Shown here: positions 18,538-25,230 of the stretch, one piece after another | How the letters are laid out: every line of letters begins with the position of its first letter | Numbering within the stretch: position 1 is the first letter of the stretch | Assembly (NCBI GenBank): GCA_020073665.1 | Contig: JAIQEU010000003.1 | Coordinates: 248,001-312,000 of the forward strand | DNA length: 64,000 nucleotides | Origin: Terriglobia bacterium | Lineage (GTDB): Bacteria > Acidobacteriota > Terriglobia > Terriglobales > Acidobacteriaceae | Reading direction: 5' to 3' | Notes under the pieces: model-generated | Seen by the model: the letters and a program-made list of their open reading frames with translations, nothing else | Databases searched by the model: none | What the model was told of the DNA's origin: nothing | Position numbers and translations under genes: made by a program

Positions 18538-19470
18538 TTGCAGGGCGGCGACCCTGTCGCAATTTTCAAACAAAGGAACAGGTTTGTCCGTTTGTTGACG
18601 AGAAGAAAATTTCTGCAAGCCAGCGCCACCGTGGCGGCAGCCGGCGCCGTGGCCGTGGCTGCAGACGCTATTTTTTTTGAGGCAACTCGGCCGCGGCTGG
18701 TGCAGTTGGAGATTCCGCTCGCCCGCCTGCCCGTCGCGCTCGACGGGCTCACCATCGCTCAGCTAAGCGATTTTCACTACAGCGACGATCTCGGAGAGAT
18801 TCCCATCCGCAAGGCCATCGAGATCGTGAACCGTCTTCAGCCACACCTGGTGGTTCTGACCGGGGACTTCGTGACCATATCCGTCTTCAGCGACCTTCTG
18901 CACAACGCCAAGCAGGCCGCGAACGACGCTGAACCGTGCGCTCGCCTGTTGTCGCAGCTGCACGCGCCTTTGGGGGTATTTGCCAGCCTCGGCAATCACG
19001 ATGCCGATTCCGACGCTCCGCGAATCATCGACGCTTTTCAGGCGCACGGGATCGCAGTCCTGCGCAACCGCTCGCTTCCGCTTGAACCGGACGCAGGCCG
19101 CTTATGGTTGGCTGGAGTGGATGATGTGCTGGTGGGGAAACCTGATCTCGACTTGAGCTTGCGGGGAATTCCGCGGGAGGAACCGGTCATCCTGCTCGCG
19201 CACGAACCGGACTTTGCCGACCAGGCGGTTCGCTATCCGGTGGACTTGCAGCTCTCCGGCCACTCCCACGGCGGCCAAATCCGGTTCCCGCTGATTGGCG
19301 CTCCCTACTTGCCGGAGTTAGCCCGGAAGTATCCTCGGGGGTTGCGACGGGTCGGCCCGCTCACGCTCTACACTAACGTTGGCCTCGGGACCATCCGCAT
19401 ACCGGCCCGCCTGAACTGCCCTCCCGAGGTCACGCTATTCACCCTGCGAGCGACGAACCGAGAACACTGA
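18538..19470 (+). CDS. Membrane-associated metallophosphoesterase (YkuE-like)
   Basis: 310 residues. The N-terminus contains 'LLTRRKFLQASATVAAAGA', a twin-arginine signal or anchor, so the enzyme acts outside the cytoplasm. The calcineurin-like metal motifs are complete: 'QLSDFHYSD' (D-x-H), 'LTGDFV' (GD), 'SLGNHDAD' (GNHD), 'LLAHEPDF' and 'LSGHSHGGQIRFP' (GHxH). Family members of this type hydrolyse phosphoester bonds, and some cleave UDP-diacylglucosamine-type lipids; the substrate here is not decidable. The start is uncertain: TTG at 18538 or TTG at 18592, the latter with AAGGA 14 bases upstream. The gene converges with the 19479-20159 gene, leaving eight bases between stops. Confidence 0.85.
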   Translation: MQGGDPVAIFKQRNRFVRLLTRRKFLQASATVAAAGAVAVAADAIFFEATRPRLVQLEIPLARLPVALDGLTIAQLSDFHYSDDLGEIPIRKAIEIVNRLQPHLVVLTGDFVTISVFSDLLHNAKQAANDAEPCARLLSQLHAPLGVFASLGNHDADSDAPRIIDAFQAHGIAVLRNRSLPLEPDAGRLWLAGVDDVLVGKPDLDLSLRGIPREEPVILLAHEPDFADQAVRYPVDLQLSGHSHGGQIRFPLIGAPYLPELARKYPRGLRRVGPLTLYTNVGLGTIRIPARLNCPPEVTLFTLRATNREH

Positions 19471-19478
19471 ACCGTGGG

Positions 19479-20159
19479 TTACTCCTCAGTGGCGATCTGC
19501 CAACCCTTGTCCGTCTTCATCAGAGCCAGGGTGACCTTCGTCGGCTCACCGTGATAGAAGTTGGCGCCATGCTTCTGGATCAGGGTCGCGCGATCCCAGG
19601 TGTTGAAGCTCTTTACCATCGATCCGGACGCGTCAAACAGATTGCCCAGCTTATTCGGTTCCCATTTCCAGGTGAAATCAACGAAGGCGCGGCTGGGTCC
19701 CTGCATAGTGACCTTGGAGACGCCCACCAACCGGCGCTCGGCAATCGGCACTGTGTAGGATTCGGTCCCGTCCTTCTCTTTGACCTTCGTGACCCCAAGC
19801 TCGGCCAACAATGCCTGGCCCTGCTGGGTGAGCATGACCGGAGTTATGGTTCCGTAGGCCCCGGTGTCCTTGCCCAGGTTGATCAGGCCGGCTTTCTCCA
19901 GCAAACGGTAATGGGGATCATGCGGTTTCTCGTTGACGCTCGATTTGACCATCCCCGTGACGAAGTGCACGGTCGCCGGCCCCTGCGCCTTCAGGGAGTC
20001 CACCACGATGCTGGTGGCTTCCTGGTTGCTGAGCACCTTGCGGGACTCGAGCAAATAGTAGCCGGACACTGCGACGATGCTTAGGATCAATCCCACAATC
20101 AGGAGCAACGGCACAATCGAGGACTCGCGTTTTTCCATTTCCAGCTCTTGTTCAAACAT
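19479..20159 (-). CDS. Single-pass membrane protein of unknown function
   Basis: 226 residues. A short cytoplasmic N-terminus ('MFEQELEMEKRESS') precedes one transmembrane helix ('IVPLLLIVGLILSIVAVSGYYLL'). The rest, about 185 residues, would be periplasmic: a segment 'HYRLLEKAGLINLGK' like a winged-helix or dissociation module, then a β-rich C-terminus ending 'TDKGWQIATEE'. The ATG at 20159 is preferred because GGAGGG sits just upstream; an ATG at 20174 is possible. A perfect CRP-type palindrome lies 86 bases upstream (20245-20262) and could control this gene. I do not recognise the family. Confidence 0.6.
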   Translation of the reverse strand: MFEQELEMEKRESSIVPLLLIVGLILSIVAVSGYYLLESRKVLSNQEATSIVVDSLKAQGPATVHFVTGMVKSSVNEKPHDPHYRLLEKAGLINLGKDTGAYGTITPVMLTQQGQALLAELGVTKVKEKDGTESYTVPIAERRLVGVSKVTMQGPSRAFVDFTWKWEPNKLGNLFDASGSMVKSFNTWDRATLIQKHGANFYHGEPTKVTLALMKTDKGWQIATEE

Positions 20160-20244
20160 CGCCATCCCTCCCATAACGCTTACCCGGCGGCTCCGCCTGC
20201 CGTGTACCTTCGCTACGATTGTCGGATAAAGGGCTCATAGCCGG

Positions 20245-20262
20245 ATGTGACAAACCTCACAT
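20245..20262. promoter_or_regulatory. CRP/FNR-type operator, ATGTGA-N6-TCACAT
   Basis: The half-sites ATGTGA (20245-20250) and TCACAT (20257-20262) are perfectly symmetric with a 6-base spacer, matching the classic CRP consensus. It is 86 bases from the start at 20159 (minus) and about 258 from the start at 20520 (plus). The consensus is known from enterobacterial CRP; which regulator binds here is inference. Confidence 0.5.
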
Positions 20263-20451
20263 GTTAATGTGCGCCGCGCACAGGGGAAGCGCTGGCCGAC
20301 TAAGTCGAAGTGCCCGTGACAGTTCGGCGAACCAGGTCAGCGTTATGGCCCCCGGTTTCGCGCACCAGGCGTATTTGGCGCGTTGCTCTTCAACATTACG
20401 CTCGCACAATGTCTCGCGGGAAATTTTCATCGCAACCTGCGACAGCTCATT

Positions 20452-20482
20452 GCGAAGATATATCGCGGTCGATATACTTCGC
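20452..20482. promoter_or_regulatory. AT-rich inverted repeat, possible operator
   Basis: GCGAAGATATATCG, a four-base centre CGGT, then CGATATACTTCGC: arms complementary apart from one extra T. The core TATATCG...CGATATA sits about 40 bases upstream of the start at 20520. The hairpin or operator role is inferred from symmetry and position. Confidence 0.35.
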
Positions 20483-20519
20483 CAGCATGCGGGTCGTGCG
20501 TGCCCAGGGAGCTCCGTCC

Positions 20520-21458
20520 ATGTTCTCTTCCCGGATCGCAAGGTTGGCGGCCATGGGGGTTGCTGCAGCCTGGTTAATCAGTTCAGCCACTGCCCTGGGG
20601 GCTGAGCTCAAACCCGAAGAGGTGGTCGCGCGGCACCTGGAGTCAATTGGCACACCGGAGGCGCGCGCCTTTGCGAAATCACGAGTCATGGAAGCTAACG
20701 CGCACTTCAAAATGCTGGTAGGCGGGGTGGGTTTGCTGGACGGCAGCTCCGTCTTAGTCTCTGAGCAGCGTAAACTGCAATTCATGTTGAAATTCCCGGA
20801 TGTGCAGTATTCCGGCGAACGCTTCATTTGCGATGGTGACAAGGTCCAAGTCATCAGCAGTACCGCCGGGCACGTCCGCTCGTCCTTTGCCGACTTCGTT
20901 TACAACCAGGACGCCATCGTAAAGGAAGGCTTGCTGGGTGGGGTGCTTTCTACCGCCTGGCCGCTGTTTGACCTGGACGAACGCAAGGCCAAGCTCAGCT
21001 ACGAGGGTTTGAAAAACGTCGACGGCCGATCCCTCCATGATGTTCACTATCGGCCCAAGAAGAGCACGGACCTGGACGTCCATCTTTACTTCGAGCCTGA
21101 GACCTTTCGCCACGTTCTGACCGTTTACACTCTGACAGTGAAGCCGTCACTTGGTCATCACGAGCCAGGCATCAATGATGTTTCCAGGCCGCTGAAAGCA
21201 TCGGAGGACACCGGACCGCAGGAGATCACGGAAACCAGCGAAATGAAGAATGCCCGACAGCAGGAGACACGCTACAGGCTGGAGGAAAGATTCAGCGACT
21301 TCGGCAAAGTCGACGGCCTGACTTTGCCGGCGCATTACAACATTCATTTCAGCCAGGAACTGGGCAACGGCGCGACCACCGTGTTCGAGTGGGACCTTCA
21401 TTCGACCCGGACTTTGAACAATATCAATCCTGATGCACGCAACTTCCAAGTGAGGTGA
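20520..21458 (+). CDS. Secreted protein of unknown function
   Basis: 312 residues starting 'MFSSRIARLAAMGVAAAWLI', a signal peptide with likely cleavage after 'SSATALGA'. The mature part begins 'ELKPEEVVARHLESIGTPEA' and continues with β-rich segments ('LQFMLKFPDVQYSGERFIC', 'HDVHYRPKKSTDLDVHLYF', 'GLTLPAHYNIHFSQELG'). The opening 'EEVVARHLESIG' and the run of amphipathic strands recall LolA-like outer-membrane lipoprotein-sorting folds, but the match is weak. ATG 20520 has GGGAG eight bases upstream; upstream in-frame codons to 20310 do not look coding. Regulation by the palindromes in the upstream gap is possible. Confidence 0.65.
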   Translation: MFSSRIARLAAMGVAAAWLISSATALGAELKPEEVVARHLESIGTPEARAFAKSRVMEANAHFKMLVGGVGLLDGSSVLVSEQRKLQFMLKFPDVQYSGERFICDGDKVQVISSTAGHVRSSFADFVYNQDAIVKEGLLGGVLSTAWPLFDLDERKAKLSYEGLKNVDGRSLHDVHYRPKKSTDLDVHLYFEPETFRHVLTVYTLTVKPSLGHHEPGINDVSRPLKASEDTGPQEITETSEMKNARQQETRYRLEERFSDFGKVDGLTLPAHYNIHFSQELGNGATTVFEWDLHSTRTLNNINPDARNFQVR

Positions 21459-21679
21459 AAGGGGCACGAACCGAGCTCCCGGACGAGTGTGCCCCGCAGT
21501 TCGATCAGTTGCAATTCTTTTCACACCCACCTCTAGAGACTCAGTTTGCCCTGATATAAGCCTATTGTTATCAGTATGTTGCAATCCTTCCCGGCTGGCA
21601 TGGCGATTGCGCTTGAAAGAGTTAAGAACGGGAGTCGTGGCGTTCCTCTTCTCCGCCCCCTCTCCCCGAGGATTACGTC

Positions 21680-22132
21680 ATGCCGCTTCGCAAGTTTTGC
21701 TTGATCCTTCTAGTCGCCGTCGCCCCGGCGATGGCCGTGGCCGCGGTCAGAGGCGCATCGCTGCGGGTGGGGGGTGAGCAGGCATCGCTCACCGCTCGCG
21801 AACAGCAAGTGTGGAGGTCCGCGGTTCACGACTCGGAATTTGCCGCCATTCCGCATGTATCGACCCGCAGCAGTTGTGCCGCGACCCAACCGCCGGAGGC
21901 GCTGGCCACCCCGAATCCGCTCCTGGACAAGCCCGACCCAGCCAGTAAGGTCACCGTGAGCTTCATCATCGGGACCGATGGCCGCGTGCATAGCCCATTG
22001 ATTCTTGAGAGCAATGGCACGTCCCAGGACCGCTCAGTACTCGATGCTGTGCGCTCCTGGCGGTATCGTCCCGCAATGTGCAACGGCGTCCCCACCGAGG
22101 CAGAAGCCAAGATTGAGTTTTCGAGCCGGTAA
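21680..22132 (+). CDS. Exported TonB C-terminal-domain-like protein
   Basis: 150 residues: a signal peptide ('MPLRKFCLILLVAVAPAMAV') and, after a short linker, a domain resembling the TonB C-terminal fold. Markers are 'SKVTVSFIIGTDGRVHSPLI' and 'VLDAVRSWRYRPAMCNGVPT', the same pattern as the C-termini of the proteins at 4484, 6500 and 36714. It lacks a transmembrane anchor and a Pro-rich arm, so it cannot work as a classical energy transducer; it may be a stand-alone periplasmic domain. Two Cys (in 'SSCAATQPP' and 'PAMCNGV') could form a disulfide. GAGGAT precedes the ATG. Confidence 0.7.
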   Translation: MPLRKFCLILLVAVAPAMAVAAVRGASLRVGGEQASLTAREQQVWRSAVHDSEFAAIPHVSTRSSCAATQPPEALATPNPLLDKPDPASKVTVSFIIGTDGRVHSPLILESNGTSQDRSVLDAVRSWRYRPAMCNGVPTEAEAKIEFSSR

Positions 22133-22173
22133 GGGGAACTTTTCGACTAGAATGAGCGCTACTGCATAGCGCC

Positions 22174-23175
22174 GTGGAGCACAACAAACAACCCGGGGCG
22201 GGCAGGGTTCCGCCAGCGAGCGAGCCGGACGCCGAACTGGCACAGAACCCGGCCGTAGATGAGTTTTTTACCCGCCTGAAATACGACATGCGCCACCCCA
22301 AGCCCGGCCAGGAAGCAATTGGGGCCGCCCTTGAGGCCATTCACCGCCTAGCTCAGGAAATGGATGCGGAAGATTCTGCGGACGTGACCGACTACGGCAA
22401 CGGAACCCGGCCGCGTACCTGCATGGCATGTGGCGCAGCTAATCCTGAGATAAACAGGTTTTGCGCCACCTGCGGGGTCCCGTTGCACCAAGTTTCCTCC
22501 GGGCAAATGGAGACTCCGGCGGAGATGCCTCCGACCCAAAAGTCGCCAAGCCCCGCTGGCCAGCACCACTATCATCATCACTACCATCACCACTATTTTT
22601 CGCAGCCGGGAGCCGGTGCCGAGGTCGGGGCTGAGAGCGGAGGAGCCAGCCATAGCGCAGTTGTCCGAGACGGCAGCAAGGTTCGCGCGACCCTGAACGC
22701 CCCTTCGTCAAGCCGGGCGGAAGCCGCCGTCCGCAAATTGACCCAGGAATGGGCCCTGGCCTGCAACAGCAAGCAGCTCGACGACGTGGTATCGCTTTAT
22801 GCGGCCGATGCGGTGCTGCTGCGCTCCAATCTTCTCCCCGTGCGGGGTACCGCAGCCATCCGGGAATACTTCTTTTCGGCCATTGATGCGGGTTTTGGTG
22901 AGGTCGAGATGGAACCGCTGCGGCTGGAGTTGTTCGGCGATGTTGCCTACGAGGTGGGCCGTTGCAAGATGCTGGTCCCGGTCGCCATGGGAAAGCGGCG
23001 CGAAGAGCGCGGCAAGTACCTGATCATTTCGGTTCGCCAGCAGGGAGAATGGAAACTGGTTGCGGACTGCTGGTCCAGCGACCTGAGCCTGGCGGCTACC
23101 CCCGAAGTCAGCCTGTCCCGGCCGGCGCCGAGTGGGGCTGGCCCGGCGCCGCGCCTGCCCCGAAAAGGCGTCTAG
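22174..23175 (+). CDS. Zinc-ribbon / His-rich / SnoaL-like (NTF2-fold) protein
   Basis: 333 residues with three parts. A zinc ribbon spans residues 83-100 ('CMACGAANPEINRFCATCG', four Cys in CxxC pairs). A metal-binding-looking tract at 131-140 has eight His in ten residues ('HHYHHHYHHH'). A C-terminal SnoaL/DUF4440-like domain (about 185-305) includes 'KLTQEWALACNSKQLDDVVS', 'YAADAVLLRSN' and 'GTAAIREYFFSAI', the usual NTF2-like fold of ketosteroid-isomerase relatives. No signal peptide or membrane segment is seen. The combination suggests a cytoplasmic metal-responsive or scaffold protein; enzymatic activity is not established. GTG start at 22174 without a clear ribosome site. Confidence 0.75.
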   Translation: MEHNKQPGAGRVPPASEPDAELAQNPAVDEFFTRLKYDMRHPKPGQEAIGAALEAIHRLAQEMDAEDSADVTDYGNGTRPRTCMACGAANPEINRFCATCGVPLHQVSSGQMETPAEMPPTQKSPSPAGQHHYHHHYHHHYFSQPGAGAEVGAESGGASHSAVVRDGSKVRATLNAPSSSRAEAAVRKLTQEWALACNSKQLDDVVSLYAADAVLLRSNLLPVRGTAAIREYFFSAIDAGFGEVEMEPLRLELFGDVAYEVGRCKMLVPVAMGKRREERGKYLIISVRQQGEWKLVADCWSSDLSLAATPEVSLSRPAPSGAGPAPRLPRKGV

Positions 23176-23187
23176 TCCGCAGCCCGG

Positions 23188-23799
23188 TCAGCTGCTCACT
23201 CCCAGTTTCTCCAGCTCCCCTCGCAGTTGCGCCACATTCTCCTTGCGGATGACCTGCATGCCCAGTCGCTGCGCCGCCTCCAGGTTCAGCGGGCGATCAT
23301 CAATGAAACAGCACTGTTCGGGCGGTTGCTGCGTGATTTGGAGCGCCAGCCGGTATATGCCTTCTTCGGGTTTGCGCAAGCCCACAAAACATGAACTCAC
23401 GAACAGGGAGAACAGTGCGCGCAATCCGAAGCTCTCGATGCGATACAGATTCAGTTCCGTCGATTCATTGTTGATGGTTGCCATCAGGTATTTTCCCGAC
23501 TTGGCCAGCGCCCGCGCCAGGTCCAGGGCCTCCCGATCCGGCTGCGACAAGGAGAACAAGAAGTCGCGGAATGCTTTCCGGGTGAAAGCCCGGGGCCGGT
23601 AGAAGACGGTCCGGTCAAGATACTCGTCGAGGCTGATCTTGCCCCGTTCAAAGGACGAGGCCAGCATGTCGTGACGGTCATCAAATTCGACTTCGTCCAA
23701 ATTGAAATTCTGGAGTGCATGCAAACGCTGCGCCCGGTCCCAGGCATTACTGAGAAGCACACCGCCCACATCAAAAAAAAGTGCGCTGATCTTAGGCAA
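23188..23799 (-). CDS. HAD-superfamily hydrolase (YihX-like)
   Basis: 203 residues of the haloacid-dehalogenase superfamily, probably a phosphatase. Motif I is 'ALFFDVGGVLLSN', with the nucleophile Asp but Gly at the usual second Asp position, as in several YihX-like relatives. Motif II is near 'LMATINNES', motif III Lys is in 'GLRKPEEGIYRLAL', and motif IV is 'CCFIDDRPLNLEAAQRLG'. The TTG start has a strong GGAGG six bases upstream. It converges with the zinc-ribbon gene, 12 bases between stops. The substrate is unknown. Confidence 0.85.
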   Translation of the reverse strand: MPKISALFFDVGGVLLSNAWDRAQRLHALQNFNLDEVEFDDRHDMLASSFERGKISLDEYLDRTVFYRPRAFTRKAFRDFLFSLSQPDREALDLARALAKSGKYLMATINNESTELNLYRIESFGLRALFSLFVSSCFVGLRKPEEGIYRLALQITQQPPEQCCFIDDRPLNLEAAQRLGMQVIRKENVAQLRGELEKLGVSS

Positions 23800-23868
23800 G
23801 ACTATCCTCCCGGTAATTTTCGTGGTGGATCATGATACAAGCCGGAGCCAGGACGATGCGGATCCGCG

Positions 23869-25101
23869 CTAATGACGGTACACGCTGGTGTCAGGATGGT
23901 AGTTGCGCCAATCGAACCAGTAATCCTTTAAAGCCGTGAGCCGTTGCAGGCACTTTCCAGTTGCCGGACCTGCCACGGCGCAGCCTTGGAAATTCCATTC
24001 GCTGGCGGACGCGGCATCAATCAGCATCCAATCGCTGGTCCCGCTCTTACGGAAGAACTGCACATCTGCGCCATCGATGCGGCTCAGGAAAGCGCGCACC
24101 GATTTTCCGTCTGGCCCCATCGCCAGCAGGACCGGCGCCGGGCCAAGCCGGTCCTGGGTGGGAGCCTGCGCGGACAGCGCCGCCAGCGGATAGGCTCGGC
24201 TTTGTCCCCCCGCTTCAATCCCGATCACGACATCGCGCGATTCGAGCCCACTGCCGGGAAAGTCGATGACCGTCGGCAACTTCTGCACTTCGGGCTCCCA
24301 GTTGTCTTCGTATTTTTTCTCGTAGGCAGGAACGGGTGCTAACACCTGTCCCGCGGGAGACTCCTGTTTCCACAATCCAAACGTCAATTCGTCGCTGGAG
24401 ACGGGCTCGAGGGTCTGGCCCTTCAACGGCCCGGAGATGGCTTTCCCGCTGACCTGTTGCCACCAGGTTCCGGTTTCTTCGTCGCGCATCAGGAAGTTCT
24501 GATTATTGATGCCCGCCAGGCGGAAGCGCAGGGTCCGCCCGCTCACCGTTCGTTTCCACACCAGACCGGTGTGACAGAGCGTTCAATAGGTGACCGCGAT
24601 CGGCACTCCGGCAACCACGTCGTTGACCACGTGGTGATACGCCATGGCCCGGATGGGATAAGCGCGGGCGTCGGTGCCGAAGCGGACCGCCATCACCATC
24701 TGCGCCGCGTCCAGCTTGGCCTGTTCGGCCGAGGTGAATCCGGGGGCGGCCACAGGATGGAACATCCACTCGAAGTAATCCACCCGCGACATGGCAGCGG
24801 ATGCCGAGACGAGAACCATCCCCAGGACCAGCAACGCTTTTTTCCAGTTGGAGATCCGCCGCCATAGCAGCAGGGTCAGCACAAGACACAAGCCGGCAAT
24901 AACCACGGTCCACAGGGGCGCCTGCTGCCCCACGGCCATCGCCAGCGTCAACGCCCTCGGCGACTGGTAGCTGAACGGGCGGATGACAACCGCGGGAATA
25001 AAGAAGAAACCTAGCCCGGTCAGCACCAGTACTGCGAACACCAATCCCGGGAGGAGGTTGCTCCGGCCGTTGTGCGGGCGCGCTGGGATAGTCGGATTCA
25101 T
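23869..25101 (-). CDS. DUF3179 membrane protein with in-frame TGA (candidate selenoprotein, Sec173)
   Basis: Read through one TGA (24585-24583), the frame encodes 410 residues. Three transmembrane helices lie at about 16-40, 63-80 and 88-104. A DUF3179 domain follows: 'DARAYPIRAMAYHHVVNDVV', then 'GVPIAVTY-U-TLCHTGLVW', then 'LRFRLAGINNQNFLMRDEET' and 'ESRDVVIGIEAGGQSRAYPL'. Family members have a CxxC at this place, so TGA replaces the first Cys and would give a UxxC redox motif. Both sides of the TGA stay in the same frame and both match the family. A GC-rich hairpin with loop GGTCT begins nine bases after the TGA. The ATG at 25101 has AGGA four bases upstream. Alternatives are a nonsense mutation or sequencing error. 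The function of DUF3179 proteins is unknown. Confidence 0.75.
24557..24573 (-). promoter_or_regulatory. SECIS-like hairpin just after the TGA codon
   Basis: On the minus strand the stem CACACC / GGTGTG is perfect, and the 5-base loop is GGTCT. Nine bases separate TGA and stem; 15 separate TGA and the loop GG. Bacterial SECIS elements sit directly downstream of the Sec codon with one or two G at the start of the loop, and the E. coli fdhF loop contains the same GGUCU. Binding by SelB is inference. Confidence 0.6.
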
Positions 25102-25177
25102 GGGTTCCTGAGTCTACGATTCTACCTTGCTTCCCCACGGTGGAACCACGGTGTGCCTGGCGATGCGGTCGGGTCGC

Positions 25178-25216
25178 AAAAAAAAGCCCCGACCCTGCGC
25201 AACGCAGGATCGGGGC
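25178..25216 (-). terminator. Rho-independent terminator of the minor-pilin operon
   Basis: A 14-base-pair GC-rich stem (25186-25216, one G-T pair, short loop) followed on the minus strand by eight T (A-run 25178-25185). It lies 15 bases after the stop of the PilX-like gene and separates the pilin operon from the DUF3179 gene. Confidence 0.9.
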
Positions 25217-25230
25217 GGCTGTCCTCGGGT

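Larger units (their letters stand above)
20160..20519. other. 360-base intergenic region with two palindromic sites
   Basis: No gene is supported here; frames running through it lack signal or homology. It lies between divergent starts (20159 minus, 20520 plus) and carries a CRP-type palindrome at 20245-20262 and an AT-rich inverted repeat at 20452-20482, so it is probably a two-sided regulatory region. Confidence 0.6.

Noticed and set aside
17703-18755. 350-residue minus-strand frame opposite the DUF4136-like gene
   Set aside because: It covers the coding strand of a recognised lipoprotein and a phosphoesterase start; composition and lack of motifs mark it as a shadow.
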